A DNA stretch of 64,000 nt from Mucidula mucida (lineage: Eukaryota; Basidiomycota; Agaricomycetes; Agaricales; Physalacriaceae). Below the pieces are notes generated by a model, which ran no database searches, was not told the DNA's origin, and saw only the letters and a program-made list of their open reading frames with translations. A program made the position numbers and the translations under genes. Of the stretch, positions 1-10,848 are shown in pieces. Location: NCBI GenBank assembly GCA_015501055.1, contig JADNYV010000022.1:290425-354424 (forward strand). Reading direction: 5' to 3'. Numbering within the stretch: position 1 is the first letter of the stretch; every line of letters starts with the position of its first letter.

Positions 1-2146
1 CCTTGAGAAGTACTTGTATCTCAGAATTATAGTCAACCATGGAGCCCACGACAAGAGCAGATCTGACACCAATGGTTGAGCCCAAGTCACGGATCATGCG
101 GTGCGCTTGTGTAGCCTGGTCTACGGTGGTAGAAATGATGAGCACCACGGGGTTGACGGCATCCCGATAGGTCAAGGCTGTTTGAATGGCAGGAATCACA
201 TAGGCAGCGATACGTTCTTGTGTCGGAGGAGCTTGTGCAATGATGTCCGACCCACGGAGTAAGAAGGGCAGCGCGCGCTGTTGAATCTTATTGGGCGGGC
301 CCACACTACGATGACATGTAAGTCGTGGACACCATCAAAATCGGAAAATCCACGAACCCAAAAGTGTTGAGTGAGACTTGAAGCTCCGGGGCCAATGAAA
401 GCTGCTCCCATTTAGTTATCACAGGCCCACCATCACGACCCACACCCGTGTCATCAGATGCACCCATAGTCTGGCCATGTGGATCAGAAAAGGTTTAAGA
501 GGAATAGATGCGAAACATACGCTCGCAGAATCACGCCGCATCAACCCGGAGACAGAACGACGTTTGTCACGAGGAAAGCCATCTTGACGACCCATACTGG
601 CATCTAATGGTGGTCGAATGGATAAAAAGTTATCGGAACGACCAAGGTTGTCTGGAGGTCGCATTGGGAGATCAATTGTGCCAGTTGACCAAGTGCGCAT
701 GGGTGGATTGGGAAGACGTGGAGAGGGCCGCATGTCAGGACGATTAGGATGACCTCGTCCTATGGCGGAAGGATTCCCGAGTGATTGTGCAGGAAGGTAA
801 TCGAGGTTGGGCGTCGAAGTCTTGGGTCCTAAGAGACCGTTATTCGTGACATTGGGAAGACCGGAGATTGGAGTGAGTGTGGGTGTCTGGACTTGTTGGG
901 TCTGAAGAGCTAGAAGCTGCCCGACGGACGACGTGAGAGTGTTTAATCGTTGTGAGATGGACGTTATGTCGTCTGATGGTGCTGGCTGGTTAGGGGCGAC
1001 ATTACCGATTGAAGGGCGAGGGCCCATGTTCCCGCCAGGAGTGAAGCTCCCGCGACGGAGAGCATTGCCAGAGAACGGGTCCTTGAATTCGGGTTGAGTA
1101 CCGTTACTACCATTGTTGTTGGTTAGGGAGCGCTCCAGAAGAACATTGACTTTTCGATGAAGTTCACCGAGATCGCGCTGAATTTCTCTGGTCGAATACT
1201 CGCAACGAATGAGACGATCCAGAAGATCATGGATCATAGGAGAGGCCTTGATCTGTGCTTCAAAGTCGGAGGTAGAATTAAAATGGCTACCAGACGAGGA
1301 TGAGACGGGCGACGAAGATGTAGGGTGACCGTTAGGACCAGACTGTGCTGGAGGAGTGGCAAACCGCTCTCTAGACTGTTGAATAGGAAAGAACGGCGAG
1401 CCTATAGACGCGCTGGTGTCTGTCATACGGGGCCCAGGGGTCGTAGCATTATCCTCGCCCTCTGGCAGGGACTCAAGACTGCCGAGCATGCTCGCCTCGC
1501 GCGGAACACGGGCCTCGATGGGCGGGTACGGCCTGGTCGCATCTACCTGGCGAAACGACGGCGAACGTCGTGGGGCATCAAAGGGGGACTTGAAGGCAGG
1601 CATATCCTCCTGAGGCGGGCTCGGCGACGAGCGGGCGGTACGATAGTCTGAGGGGGATATCGAGATGGATGAGACGGAGGTTCGCTGGACGTCGTCGGAG
1701 CGGAGTGTGCGATTGTGATGCCGAAAGGAGAAGTCGGGTTCGTCGTCGGGGGAACGAATGGCACCGGGAAAGAATGGCATCGATGCTGGGTTCAGCGCTG
1801 CGCTCCTCGCCATGCTTTGCTGGCTTTCGGTCGTCAGTGACGCTTGTTCTAGAGCAATCAACCGGTCAGTAAATTTCGTGGGGATCCCAGGTTGGTAAGC
1901 GATATGTCGTTGAGGACGATATATGCTCGGGAACGTGGCAACCTCACCTCTTGTCGTCGTCGTTATCGTCAGGGTTGCTAGCCAGATCCCATGCAGTTCG
2001 CAATGGAATGCTGCTCGACGCCGGTAATGTCGCACGAAATTCAAGACAAGATGGTGGAGGACACGAGCCTGTGACAATGCGGCACGCTCGGATCCTTTGT
2101 TGTCCGCGTGCGGAGACTCCTGTGGCTGATTTTGCATCATGTTCAT
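1..2146 (-). CDS. Degenerate eIF4A/DEAD-box-like protein, 3' end outside window
   Basis: Read right to left: main exon about 2146-521, intron 520-471 (GTATGT...CAG), exon 470-358, intron 357-306 (GTTCGT...TAG), exon 305-1 running off the window. The first ~500 residues are low-complexity and Ser/Pro/Arg-rich with a short predicted helical stretch (LLERSL, about 1140-1200). After splicing, the C-terminal part starts with WEQLSLAPELQ and a clear Q-motif region (NKIQQRALPFLLRGSDIIAQ), as in eIF4A-type RNA helicases. The Walker A that should follow (GTGKT) is replaced by APPTQER, and the motif-Ia PTREL position reads STTVDQATQ, so ATP hydrolysis is unlikely in the part visible. Family membership is seen; loss of activity is inference. 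The 5' end is uncertain: another frame over 1948-2060 also reads as plausible acidic coding, so upstream splicing may differ from this open frame. Confidence 0.7.
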
Positions 2147-2336
2147 CTCAAAAGAACAACATCTAAAGGCTAACGAGTGGACGCGTTTGATATAGTACCA
2201 GCTAAGTATATAACTTAAAGAAAGAGAAATCTACTCTACGCAGTTATAGTGCTGCACCTAAGTCTGAAATGTATCCTCGCGTCGAATGTTCCTGATACGA
2301 GAGTCAGTGACCAGCACGTCGCTTTCATCTAGACAC

Positions 2337-3597
2337 TTACGACGAAAGACGTAGTACGTTTCCTGCTGCAGTGCCTTCATTGGCTGCTCCTAAGGAAAGG
2401 TGAGAAATTAGTACAAGTAAGATGCAAGACACGCACTCTCTTGGGACTCCCTTGTCGTGGGATTCATGTAAGGGGATGGGGAAATCTATGAAGATTGAGG
2501 ATAAACGATAATCGGCAGAACATGATACGTACAGACAGTAGGTAGCCACAAAGCTGAGGCGACTTGATTCTCATGGCCAATTCCACGGACCCGAAACGGA
2601 GAAAGCGCACAACAGCAATCATTTGCGCGCGCGGCAAATTGGTGAACGGACTCCATTCGGCACTTCCACCCAGTATGCGGAATTCCACGCCAGCCACATC
2701 TCCGCATCGACTCGACAAGTAATTACGGAGTATAGCCTCATCAATGGGATATCCAAGCTGTTGCAGGCATGTTTGTTTCCTATCCCTTCATATAAAGTTT
2801 GTCATAAACGTACATTCGAAATATAGACGAGATATCCATGAGGATCCACTCGCATAGATGAATCCTCGCCCGCTTCCATTGTTTCCCCAGGGGTAGTCCC
2901 ATCGTCATCCATTCTCCATGGGCTCGGGAGTGGATGGTGCTGTGTGATATGACGCTTCTGAGCCCTGCGAGGAATGTCAGAGAGACCACCCAACGACTCA
3001 ATTTGAGATGCAGGCGTTGCCGGCTCTAGCTCCATATCATCGTTTCCTGGAGGTCCAGCATCATTGTATTGCGAGAGTGGGGTCATTGAACGTTGTGATT
3101 GTAGGGCGTTTTGGGATGCCCTAGCAAGCCGCGCGGATCGACGAAGGACGGGCAGTGAATGACTGGAGCGAACAGATGGACCCTGGATGGGCGGACGCCT
3201 TCTTGATGTTCTTCTGCGATGCGTTCTCAAGAGACTGGGCAACGGAAATACCATGGACAGAGGATAGGCTAGCACTTCGAGATGAGGCAGACGAGGAGCT
3301 GCTGGAAGACGAGAGATTGAAGAGTTCGAAGACGAGGCACTCCCGCCAGATTGGACAGACGCAGTTGGACGAGGAGCAGCACCATGATAGAGCGTCGGGC
3401 CAGCGCGCTATCGGCATGACATTGAGCACGCGGTCGACGAGCCAGACAACAGAACCTACCTGGAGTACACGTTCTGCCACGGTGTCGATGCGGCCCATGT
3501 ATGATGAGTTACGGGGGAGACGAGATAGTTTGAGGTTCGAAGGCATTGGATGAACAGAATAGCATTTTATAGCGTCCACACCAGGGACAAATAGCAA
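2337..3597 (-). CDS. RRM-like protein with Ser/Arg-rich N-terminal half
   Basis: Five exons: 3597-3460, 3407-2814, 2757-2533, 2485-2437, 2389-2337, with introns of 47-56 nt that all begin GTRNGT and end AG and keep one frame throughout. The N-terminal ~200 residues are low complexity (Ser/Pro/Arg). Near the C-terminus a segment GYLVYISNLGYPIDEAILRN followed by AVVRFLRFGSVELAMRI resembles the RNP2 and RNP1 strands and helices of an RNA-recognition motif, but the aromatic positions are only partly kept. No specific function is recognised. A 132-residue open frame on the opposite strand (3155-3553) is a shadow. The start is the first ATG of the exon with the open frame; the next gene (FMC1) begins 86 bp away, in divergent orientation. 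Confidence 0.6.
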
Positions 3598-3683
3598 TTG
3601 CCCAATTCAGGTATGTGGACGCTGCCATTGTTCATCGACGTGTTGGTCCAAAGGCAAAGGGCGTGACAAAGTCACTCATATCA

Positions 3684-4102
3684 ATGACATCCTCCGCCCA
3701 TCTCATTGCTCGCACATACCGCTCTGTTCTGCGTGAGCTAAGGAATTCGGTGAATGCCATCTTATTGCCCATTGCGCCGTTTGTTGACCATCATAGTCGC
3801 CCAAGAAAACTGGCGTGGTAACGCCGTTGTCCTCGAGTTTCCGGCTGGTATTGGAGCAGGCCCGTGATACTAGTCCTGAACGCGTCGTAGAGCGCGTTCA
3901 GACGGCGGTGTCTTTCCTGGAGGCGCAGAGAAAACACAAAGTGGGCTGACCAGTTGCCGGTTGGGACAAGAACTGACTACGACTCTGACAGGAACTGTTG
4001 GACAGGTATAACCCTCTTGTCGACTTGACAGCAGACGAGAGAATCCACGCAACTGCCCGGAGAGTAGGTCTCGACATGCCTGTAACCCATCAGCCAGAGT
4101 AG
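3684..4102 (+). CDS. FMC1: Mitochondrial ATP synthase (complex V) assembly factor FMC1, LYR family
   Basis: Three exons 3684-3749, 3797-3940 and 3992-4102 with introns 3750-3796 (GTGAAT...TAG) and 3941-3991 (GTGGGC...CAG). The spliced product is about 106 residues, a usual length for FMC1. It opens with the LYR-type helix (TYRSVLRELR, the leucine of LYR being Thr), continues with a second helix FRLVLEQARDTSPERV and a third helix, and ends with ARRVGLDMPVTHQP, which matches the GLxxP..HQP tail of human FMC1/C7orf55. In yeast Fmc1 supports Atp12 during F1-ATPase assembly in the matrix; LYR proteins commonly bind the acyl carrier protein. The stop codon lies only 60 bp before the likely SUA5 start on the same strand. 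Confidence 0.85.
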
Positions 4103-4162
4103 ATTTTCCCCGCCTTGCCCGCCCCCCGTGACAAACATAGACAAACTTGCAACAGACTTTTC

Positions 4163-5404
4163 ATGACCGCTGCATTATTGAGATCAACTCCAAGACTGTC
4201 CAGAATGGCCGCCAACTCTACAAAAGTACTTTTATGTGATCCATCGGCCATCTCCTTCCCGTTGACGTCCGACGAACCCACCATAACCTGTCCAGCTACA
4301 CTACATTCCCTGCATCAGGCTGCTAATCAACTTCGTGACCTGCACCCAGTCGCTTTTCCGACCGAGACGGTATACGGTCTTGGTGCTCTAGCTCTGGATC
4401 CTCTCGCCTCAGCCCGAATATTCACCACCAAGGGACGGCCGTCGGATAATCCTCTCATCGTACATGTCTCCTCATTCAGCATGCTCCATTCCATCGTCCC
4501 TTCCACTTTCACCCTTCCCAATACATACGAGGTCTTAATGCAACACTTCTGGCCAGGCCCGTTAACACTTTTATTCCCTAGTCATCCCACAATCATCCCG
4601 TCTATCATCACTGCAAATCAGCCCACTGTGGCCATAAGAATGCCATCTCATCCTGTTGCAAGAGCCCTCATAGCGATTACCAAGGCTCCTCTTGCTGCAC
4701 CCAGTGCCAACTCTTCCGGCAAACCCAGTCCCACCCGCGCTGACCATGTTTTCCGTGATCTCAACGGAAAACTAGGGATCATCCTTGATGGTGGCGCTTG
4801 CGATGTCGGGCTTGAGAGTACAGTCGTCGACGGCTTACAACCCGATGGCAATATCCGAGTGCTGCGTCCTGGTGGGGTCACCGTTGAAGATATTACGCGA
4901 GTTCTTCGTCAGGACATGTCTATTAGTGGCACGCCCAAAGTCCTAGTACATCGGCGTGACTATGCGGACGAGCAGATGGAAATAGCGCCCACCACACCCG
5001 GTATGAAATACAGACATTACTCTCCTGCAGTTCCGGTGACTCTGCTTTTAACTGTATCGCCACCTTCTGCTGGCACTCAAAGTCTACATATCACATCGTA
5101 CCTCGAATCTCTTCGAACCAAATACGCATCTTGCCCCCTCAAGATCGGTGTGCTCACGCCCACCGACTCACCCTTGGGCCGACGCGACTTAACCATAAAG
5201 GGAGTTGAGTGCCAACGGTTCTTCCTAGGAGCTACTAGCGACCCCTCGGTCACTGCACAGCGCCTTTTCGATGGGTTCCTTACATTAGAACAAGCCGGCG
5301 TTCACCTCATTCTCATAGAAGAAATAAACGAGGTTAAGGAGGGGTTGGCCGTCATGAACCGTGTGAGGAAAGCCGCTAGTGAAGAGATATATGTTCGCTG
5401 TTGA
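4163..5404 (+). CDS. SUA5: Threonylcarbamoyl-AMP synthase SUA5 (tRNA t6A synthesis)
   Basis: Single-exon gene, unusual in this intron-rich window. It contains the YrdC/Sua5 core (PTETVYGLGALALD, then KGRPSDNPLIVHV and APSANSSGKPSPT, the K-x-R and SxN substrate motifs) followed by the C-terminal Sua5 domain (KYRHYSPAVPV to the end). The enzyme makes threonylcarbamoyl-AMP from Thr, bicarbonate and ATP, which is then transferred to A37 of ANN-decoding tRNAs. The open frame begins at 4115, but that is just 12 bp after the FMC1 stop, so ATG 4163 is preferred. From 4163 the first residues (TAALLRSTPRLSR) are basic and lack acids like a mitochondrial presequence; a second ATG at 4205 would give a cytosolic form. 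That dual use is inference. Confidence 0.9.
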   Translation: MTAALLRSTPRLSRMAANSTKVLLCDPSAISFPLTSDEPTITCPATLHSLHQAANQLRDLHPVAFPTETVYGLGALALDPLASARIFTTKGRPSDNPLIVHVSSFSMLHSIVPSTFTLPNTYEVLMQHFWPGPLTLLFPSHPTIIPSIITANQPTVAIRMPSHPVARALIAITKAPLAAPSANSSGKPSPTRADHVFRDLNGKLGIILDGGACDVGLESTVVDGLQPDGNIRVLRPGGVTVEDITRVLRQDMSISGTPKVLVHRRDYADEQMEIAPTTPGMKYRHYSPAVPVTLLLTVSPPSAGTQSLHITSYLESLRTKYASCPLKIGVLTPTDSPLGRRDLTIKGVECQRFFLGATSDPSVTAQRLFDGFLTLEQAGVHLILIEEINEVKEGLAVMNRVRKAASEEIYVRC

Positions 5405-5877
5405 AAGGCGCCTTTGTAAGTAACACTTGCAGTGAGTATTGATTTCACTGAACTAATCATGATCATATCCTAGGGTTAATGCGCACCGTGGAGGGTGCGT
5501 GTTCGGGCACGAGTCACGAAGGGTTTTGGATTGGGAATTTTTGGCGAGCAATGGCGTCCACCACCACACGTGTATGCTGCGTGTTCGCGCAGTTTGCCGG
5601 GCGTTGACCAGGCAATGTCCTTTCCTTTGTGATGTCACATGACCAATGTACGGAATTTTGCAATCAAGCTCGTTCTTGTCCCGAAAACCCCCAAGGGGGC
5701 GGCCTCGTTGTCGGCATCAGGCTATGTCTCCCTTCGCAGAATCACTATCATTTTCTGCGGAGAACGTTCCCTATATTAGCCAAAACTCATAAATATCTAG
5801 CTCTATGGGCCGCATCCTAATCAAACCTCTTGTAACTGTGCATGTACTGCTGCGACGCTGTCGTGACATTTTCTTCA
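5405..5877. other. Intergenic region / probable promoter of the HMG-box gene
   Basis: No gene is supported here. It contains a CCCCC-AA-GGGGG hairpin-like block near 5687-5699, which includes AGGGG stress-element-like cores. An ATG at 5806 opens a short frame that crosses the HMG-box gene start in another frame; it was not accepted as a gene. Confidence 0.3.
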
Positions 5878-7248
5878 ATGGCAAATAGTGAGTGACCCAT
5901 TTATGCTTACTGTCGTCTGAGCTGACTTGGTTTTGATATAGCTCACTCCAGCGTACCTTCGCCACCTTCACGAAACGTAACGCCAGATTCTTCTTCAAAC
6001 TCTTTCACCAACTGGCCTACAAGGGCATCCTCTCCTTCGGACCAACAACTCCCACTATCACCTATATCAAAATACTCCACGACATCTCACCAAATCGACT
6101 CTCCGGAGCGACTCCCCAGCTCTCCAGAGATTGACTCATCAAATTCGGTCGCTGCACGCTATGGCTCAACGCCATCTCCTACACCCCCCGTTTTCTCTCC
6201 CACCACTCCATATGAGCAGCCTTGCACACCGGTTCGCTGTCGCCCTGAGCCGATCCCTACACCTGTTGTTTCGCCAGCCATCTACTCTCATCGCATCCCA
6301 CGCCCGCCGAACGCGTTCATGCTCTTTCGCTCGGACTGCATCGCTCGAATACGCGCTCAACTCAAAGAGAGAGGTGGCGAGAAGCGTCAACAGATTTTCA
6401 GTCGCGTCGCTGGGGAGGCTTGGCACTTACTGAAGCCCGAGGAGCGTTTAGTATGGCAGGAGAAGGCAGCAGCGGCTTTGGCAACACATCAGGCGAAATA
6501 TCCCGGCTACAAGTTCGCGCCTATTTCCAAGGGGTCATCGCGCAAAGGGAAGACCCCCGTGACGGCAGAGACTGAGGAATTGTCGGTGGCTGATATACGG
6601 GCAAGGTATCTTGGTCTTCCGGGCACGGCTGTCAAAAACCCAACGCCAAGGAGAAGGAGGAAGACTCGCAAAGTCCATTCACCGGACGAGTCACCTACCA
6701 ATCCTTTTCCTAAGCTTGCTCCCGAAGCGGCTTCTCCTGTTGTCCCACCTCGCGATCCTCCGCCACTCACCTCCGCTTACCCACTGGAGCTTGCTTCTCC
6801 TTTCGATTACACGTCGTTGCCATATTCATCGCCGTCGTCCGATGTCGGCGCTTGGGATCATCTCTATGGCCCGCCTCAGGTGGATTCCAATTTGCCGACA
6901 TTCTTTCCCAATCCTTCCGTTCCTCATTATCTCGGTCAAGCTCAGCTGGGCATTCCCATGTCTAGTTTCGAAGCGCAGCATTCTACTTCCAGTTCTATAA
7001 CCGCCTCACGTTCTACTGTTGTAAGCTTTCACTTGGTCTACATTTTCCACTTACTAAACGTCTCTTAGTATCCCTGTGATGACGACTTGGTTTCGAACCA
7101 ACTATTCAATCAACTTTCCTACTTCGACAATTCGTTCGTCGGGGAGTCCGTGTACTCGTACATGGAATACGACTATAGCCAGATGGCTACCTCATTCGCC
7201 AACGATGGTCCCACACTTTACACTGTCGGCGCCGCAGTTCAAAACTAA
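5878..7248 (+). CDS. HMG-box (MATA_HMG type) transcription factor
   Basis: Exons 5878-5887 (only 10 coding nt), 5942-7020 and 7069-7248; introns 5888-5941 (GTGAGT...TAG) and 7021-7068 (GTAAGC...TAG). The product is about 420 residues. A Ser/Pro-rich N-terminus leads to a single HMG box starting RIPRPPNAFMLFRSD and continuing through WHLLKPEERLVWQEKA to YPGYKFAP, the pattern of fungal MATA/Prf1-like HMG boxes. The C-terminal half is Pro/Ser/Tyr-rich and probably an activation region. Such proteins bind bent AT-rich DNA and often act in mating or development; the exact role here is not shown. The alternative start at 6319 used by a naive ORF call cuts the HMG box, so the upstream exons are needed. 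Confidence 0.85.
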
Positions 7249-7403
7249 AAAAGCCTTCTTAGGCCAGTATTGTACATATTATTGTATATATATCATCCAT
7301 TCACATTTGTATCGCTAGTAAAAGTACCTGTATCCTTGTATTTGTATCCAACCATCGGCTTCGTCTTCACTATATATAGCAATCGCATCCGCTGTACATG
7401 TCC

Positions 7404-7979
7404 TTATTTGAGCTCGGTTTCAGTCACTTTGACGATCAACCTCTCAAGCTTTTCGTCGAGATTTTCCGCAGCAGCTCTAAGCACGTCGTTATCGCCGTCA
7501 ATGACGATAACAGAGGACGGCAGATGGTAAATGACCTCCGTTCCTTCCGTCCCAACCCGTTCTTTGATTAGAATACGCGGTGGGACGTAGTAGGCGGCTC
7601 GCATGTCATGTTGCATCATGGTCTGCGCGACGAGAGGGTTCCCAATTGTGTAGACGACCGTCTTGGGTGCATCTTTGTCGTAGAGGCGCATCCACGATGT
7701 ATGGTCCATCTGCAGGAAGAAGCTAAAGAATGCTTTGATAAGAAACACGAGTGCGTTCAGCTCAGATAGATCGACTGACATGAAATTGTTTCCTCTGGTC
7801 ATTTCAATCATGCCTCTTTGAAGGTCCTCCTTCGTTTCGGAGGTCCTGAGCAAAGGAAAGAGCCCTCCAGCATTATCCCGATTAACCTCTCGGTCAAGTC
7901 GCTCGAGGACTTGGGATATGGGCGCAGTTGTAGTAAACGTTACGAGCTGAGCATTCAGAGGCGTGATAGACTTGGTCAT
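7404..7979 (-). CDS. DUF302 family protein
   Basis: The N-terminal sequence MTKSITPLNAQLVTFTTTAP, then RGNNF and MDHTSWMRLY followed by TVVYTIGNPLVAQTMMQHD, resembles DUF302 proteins, a small alpha/beta family of unknown biochemical function that often follows TBP-like folds. A probable 57-nt intron lies at 7779-7723 (GTCAGT...TAG). It is a multiple of three and has no stop, so the open frame reads through it; removal restores the family spacing (RGNNFIFFLQMDH). The open frame extends upstream to 8144 through in-frame sequence without family similarity, so ATG 7979 is chosen. Convergent with the HMG-box gene. Confidence 0.6.
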   Translation of the reverse strand: MTKSITPLNAQLVTFTTTAPISQVLERLDREVNRDNAGGLFPLLRTSETKEDLQRGMIEMTRGNNFMSVDLSELNALVFLIKAFFSFFLQMDHTSWMRLYDKDAPKTVVYTIGNPLVAQTMMQHDMRAAYYVPPRILIKERVGTEGTEVIYHLPSSVIVIDGDNDVLRAAAENLDEKLERLIVKVTETELK

Positions 7980-8236
7980 GGTGGTTAGCGAGATAGCACG
8001 AATCCGAGAAGCTAGGTATTTGTATTCGACGTCTAACTCAGTTTGGAAACGCCACAGGACAGACGCCGGAGAGATAGTTCGAATTATAGCGGTAAGGGTC
8101 GTACACTCCATGCGTTGACGATTCAATGACAAAGGAAATGGCAAATGAACGTTAAGATACTGGTCAGGTGTTCGGCATCGGCCAATTCTCTGACATTGCT
8201 CTGTAACCCCGACCTTGCTTAGTACATCCTACCTTC

Positions 8237-10848
8237 ATGTCTGACAACGAACGTCCTCAATCTGGAAGCAAGAAGCGTCGGCTTCAAGGGGCTTGCGGTA
8301 AGTTCGGATAGCATCAACGTTGCGACACTTCTTACCATCCCAAAGACCTTTGCAGGCAAAAGAAAAGTGGGTCATGTACGAATGCCTGTTGAACGGACTT
8401 AATCTCTCATATCTGTTTGCCAGTAAAATGTGTCTCATTATCCTGCCATTCAATCCAACGCGGTTCTTAACCAATCTACAGGTGACAGTGCCAAGATGCC
8501 TGATAATAGATGCTCCAACTGCGTCGCTTTCAATTCTGATTGCACGCATGTGGCAGCTCTTTCAAAGAAGGTACAAACATTGTATTGACTTGCATTCCTT
8601 CGAATAATCTGAGGCTATCTAGCCAGGTAGATGGCACAAGGGTCATGTGTCAGAGACGCCAATCGCGCCGAAAGAAGACATCCAAGTTCACATAAAGTCC
8701 ATTCTCTCGACTTCGGTGCCGTACGTCGTTCCAAAGGACCAGGCCATTGTCCGTGCGGTCCTCGTTGATCTTGCACGTTACGCGCGTCTTCTAGAGGCCG
8801 AAATCGCGTCGTTGAATGCCACCGCTGAACACCAAAAACATACGTGACTGATTCCGATTCCGACCTCGATGAAAATTCTGTGCATCTCACCAGTCCTTTG
8901 CGCCACCTAACCGTGAACGAACATCCCAACCGACACTATGGCAAGTCTAGTACTATTTTGCTCGTACGAAACGCCATAGAAGTCAAGAAGCTCGTCTACC
9001 CGTCGATACCCCCGCCGTCTGGCGCCCGTCGAGAAGAGTTCTGGACTGTCTTTCCTTGGCAGCGTCTTCAGCGTGATCCCGACCCTCCACACCATTTCCC
9101 TCCTTCAGATCTCTTAGACAGCCTCGTAGACATCTACCTGTCAAATCTAAATGACTATTTCGGTCACATTCATGGTCCCACTTTCAAACGAGAAATAGCC
9201 GCCGGAACACATCATATATCTCATACATTTGGCAACCTCGTTCTGTGTGTCTGTGCTGTGGCTTCTCGTTATTCGTCCGATCCTCGGGTAGGGCTTGGAC
9301 ACGAAGCGGGATGGGCATGGTATCGACAGGTACGGGTGAATCGCCCAACAGAGCGTACTAAGCCTCCTTGTCTTTGGGAGCTTCAAGTCTACCCGCTGAT
9401 GGCGGTGTTTTTGTTTGGCTCCGCGGCGCCAGAGCCTTGTTGGACGTTGGTTGGAGCAGGGGTGCGATTATGCCAGGATGTCGGTGCGCATCGCAGACGG
9501 CCAATGGATCCACAGCGATGGACATGCGAGGACGAACAATGGAAACGAACGTTTTGGGCGCACGTAACCGTTGATATACTCACGAGTTCAATTACTGGGC
9601 GGCCTAGGGCAATCACTTCAGAACAGTACGTTCGTTCAGCATCAAGATCTTGTAAAGCTGACGTGTCTTTTTAAGTTATGATTTGGAGTTGCCGCTTGAA
9701 GTAGACGACGATTACTGGCCAGGCGAGGCTCACGCTGACCCCAAGAAACCGTGGACTCAACCGGCTGGCGTACAGACATCATCCACGGCACTGATATTGC
9801 ATTTGAAGTTGCTGGAAATTCTTGGTTTTGCGCAAAACACTATTGTAAGCCTAGTACAGCCTGGAGTCATGTTTGCCCTGATGCAGCTCTGCCTAGTATG
9901 CCTTAAACCGCCCAGTCTATTGGGATGCAATGTCCGCGCCCGAATGGGACCACAAGCTTGTTGTTCATCTCGATTCCGCACTCAACAAATGGGTAGACTC
10001 TTTACCTGAGCATCGCAAGTAGCTTCTGCTTTAACACCTGCCGCCATTTGACTCAAAGTTTCTGTAGTTCGCTGGGATGATAACATACCAAACGATCGGC
10101 ACTTCAATCAGTCGGCGATATTGTATACATCGTATTTCTGGGTCCAAACTCACATTCATCGACCGTTTATGCCTCGGGTGAAGGCAAATGCGACTTGTGG
10201 GAAAACAGGGTTATCTCGAGGATTCCCTTCCATAGTAATATGCAGCAATGCTGCGCGCTTCTGCTGTCACGTCCTCTATTCTCACTCGCAACGGGGGATA
10301 ATGCCCCTGCCTCATATGCTCGTCGCTGTCTTCCATTCTGCTGTCCTGATATCACTCACTTCTTGGGGAGGGAAGCATGTAAATTTACAAGGGAGCTTGG
10401 CTCGAAATGCGGAAGATATAAGGAAGTGCATGTTCGTCCTTGCTCACTACGAAACAAGGTACCAAATTGCGGGTAGATACCAGTTGAGTCCACCTTGGAG
10501 CTCTTGGCTCACTTTGCTGACCATGAGAATAGTGATGTGCTCCGTGAATTAGTCGAGGGTACACAGTCAGAAGTCGAGGGCACTACGGCCCGGAAACGTC
10601 CCTTCGAAGAAACCGATATCAATACTGAAGATAACGGTTTTCGTTCTATGGCGGCCCCAGCCGAACAGAACACAGCATTCCCCGAATTCCCGCTTCACAC
10701 CGACGACTTGCTTGCCGGCTGGAACCCAGATAGTGTACCTTTGGACACAAGTTCGCTGGATGAGTTCTTGAGTGCTCTATTGATGCAAGATGGTACGACT
10801 GGGTGGAACTCTTTTGACGATCAGGCGCTTTGGCTGAATTCAAGATAG
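8237..10848 (+). CDS. Zn2Cys6 fungal transcription factor with split zinc cluster and frame breaks
   Basis: The zinc cluster is assembled from four exons: 8237-8297, 8346-8366, a 6-nt micro-exon 8424-8429, and 8482-8570. Spliced it reads ACDLCRQKKIKCDSAKMPDN followed by RCSNC and DCTH, a complete Cys6 cluster. Later exons 8623-8843, about 8844-9625, 9676-9844, 9897-10014 and from 10068 carry the fungal-specific TF domain (for example HLRWDDNIPND, YFWVQTHIHRPFMP). Intron 10015-10067 is GC-AG (GCAAGT). Two joins need attention: at about 8840 the frame moves by one base (either a 50-nt intron GTGACT...CAG at 8844-8893 or one missing base), and at about 10490 (YQIAGRY to LELLAHFADHE) no intron repairs the frame. 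The gene may be a pseudogene or, more likely, contains sequencing deletions. Predicted nuclear, target genes unknown. Confidence 0.75.

Noticed and set aside
3155..3553. 132-codon open frame on the plus strand opposite the RRM-like gene
   Set aside because: The opposite strand has coherent exons and splice sites; this frame is a codon-composition shadow.
5806..6133. Spliced 91-residue frame starting ATG 5806 (MGRILIKPLVTVHVLL)
   Set aside because: It shares the intron but runs in another frame than the HMG box and ends early; the frame that joins the HMG box is better supported.
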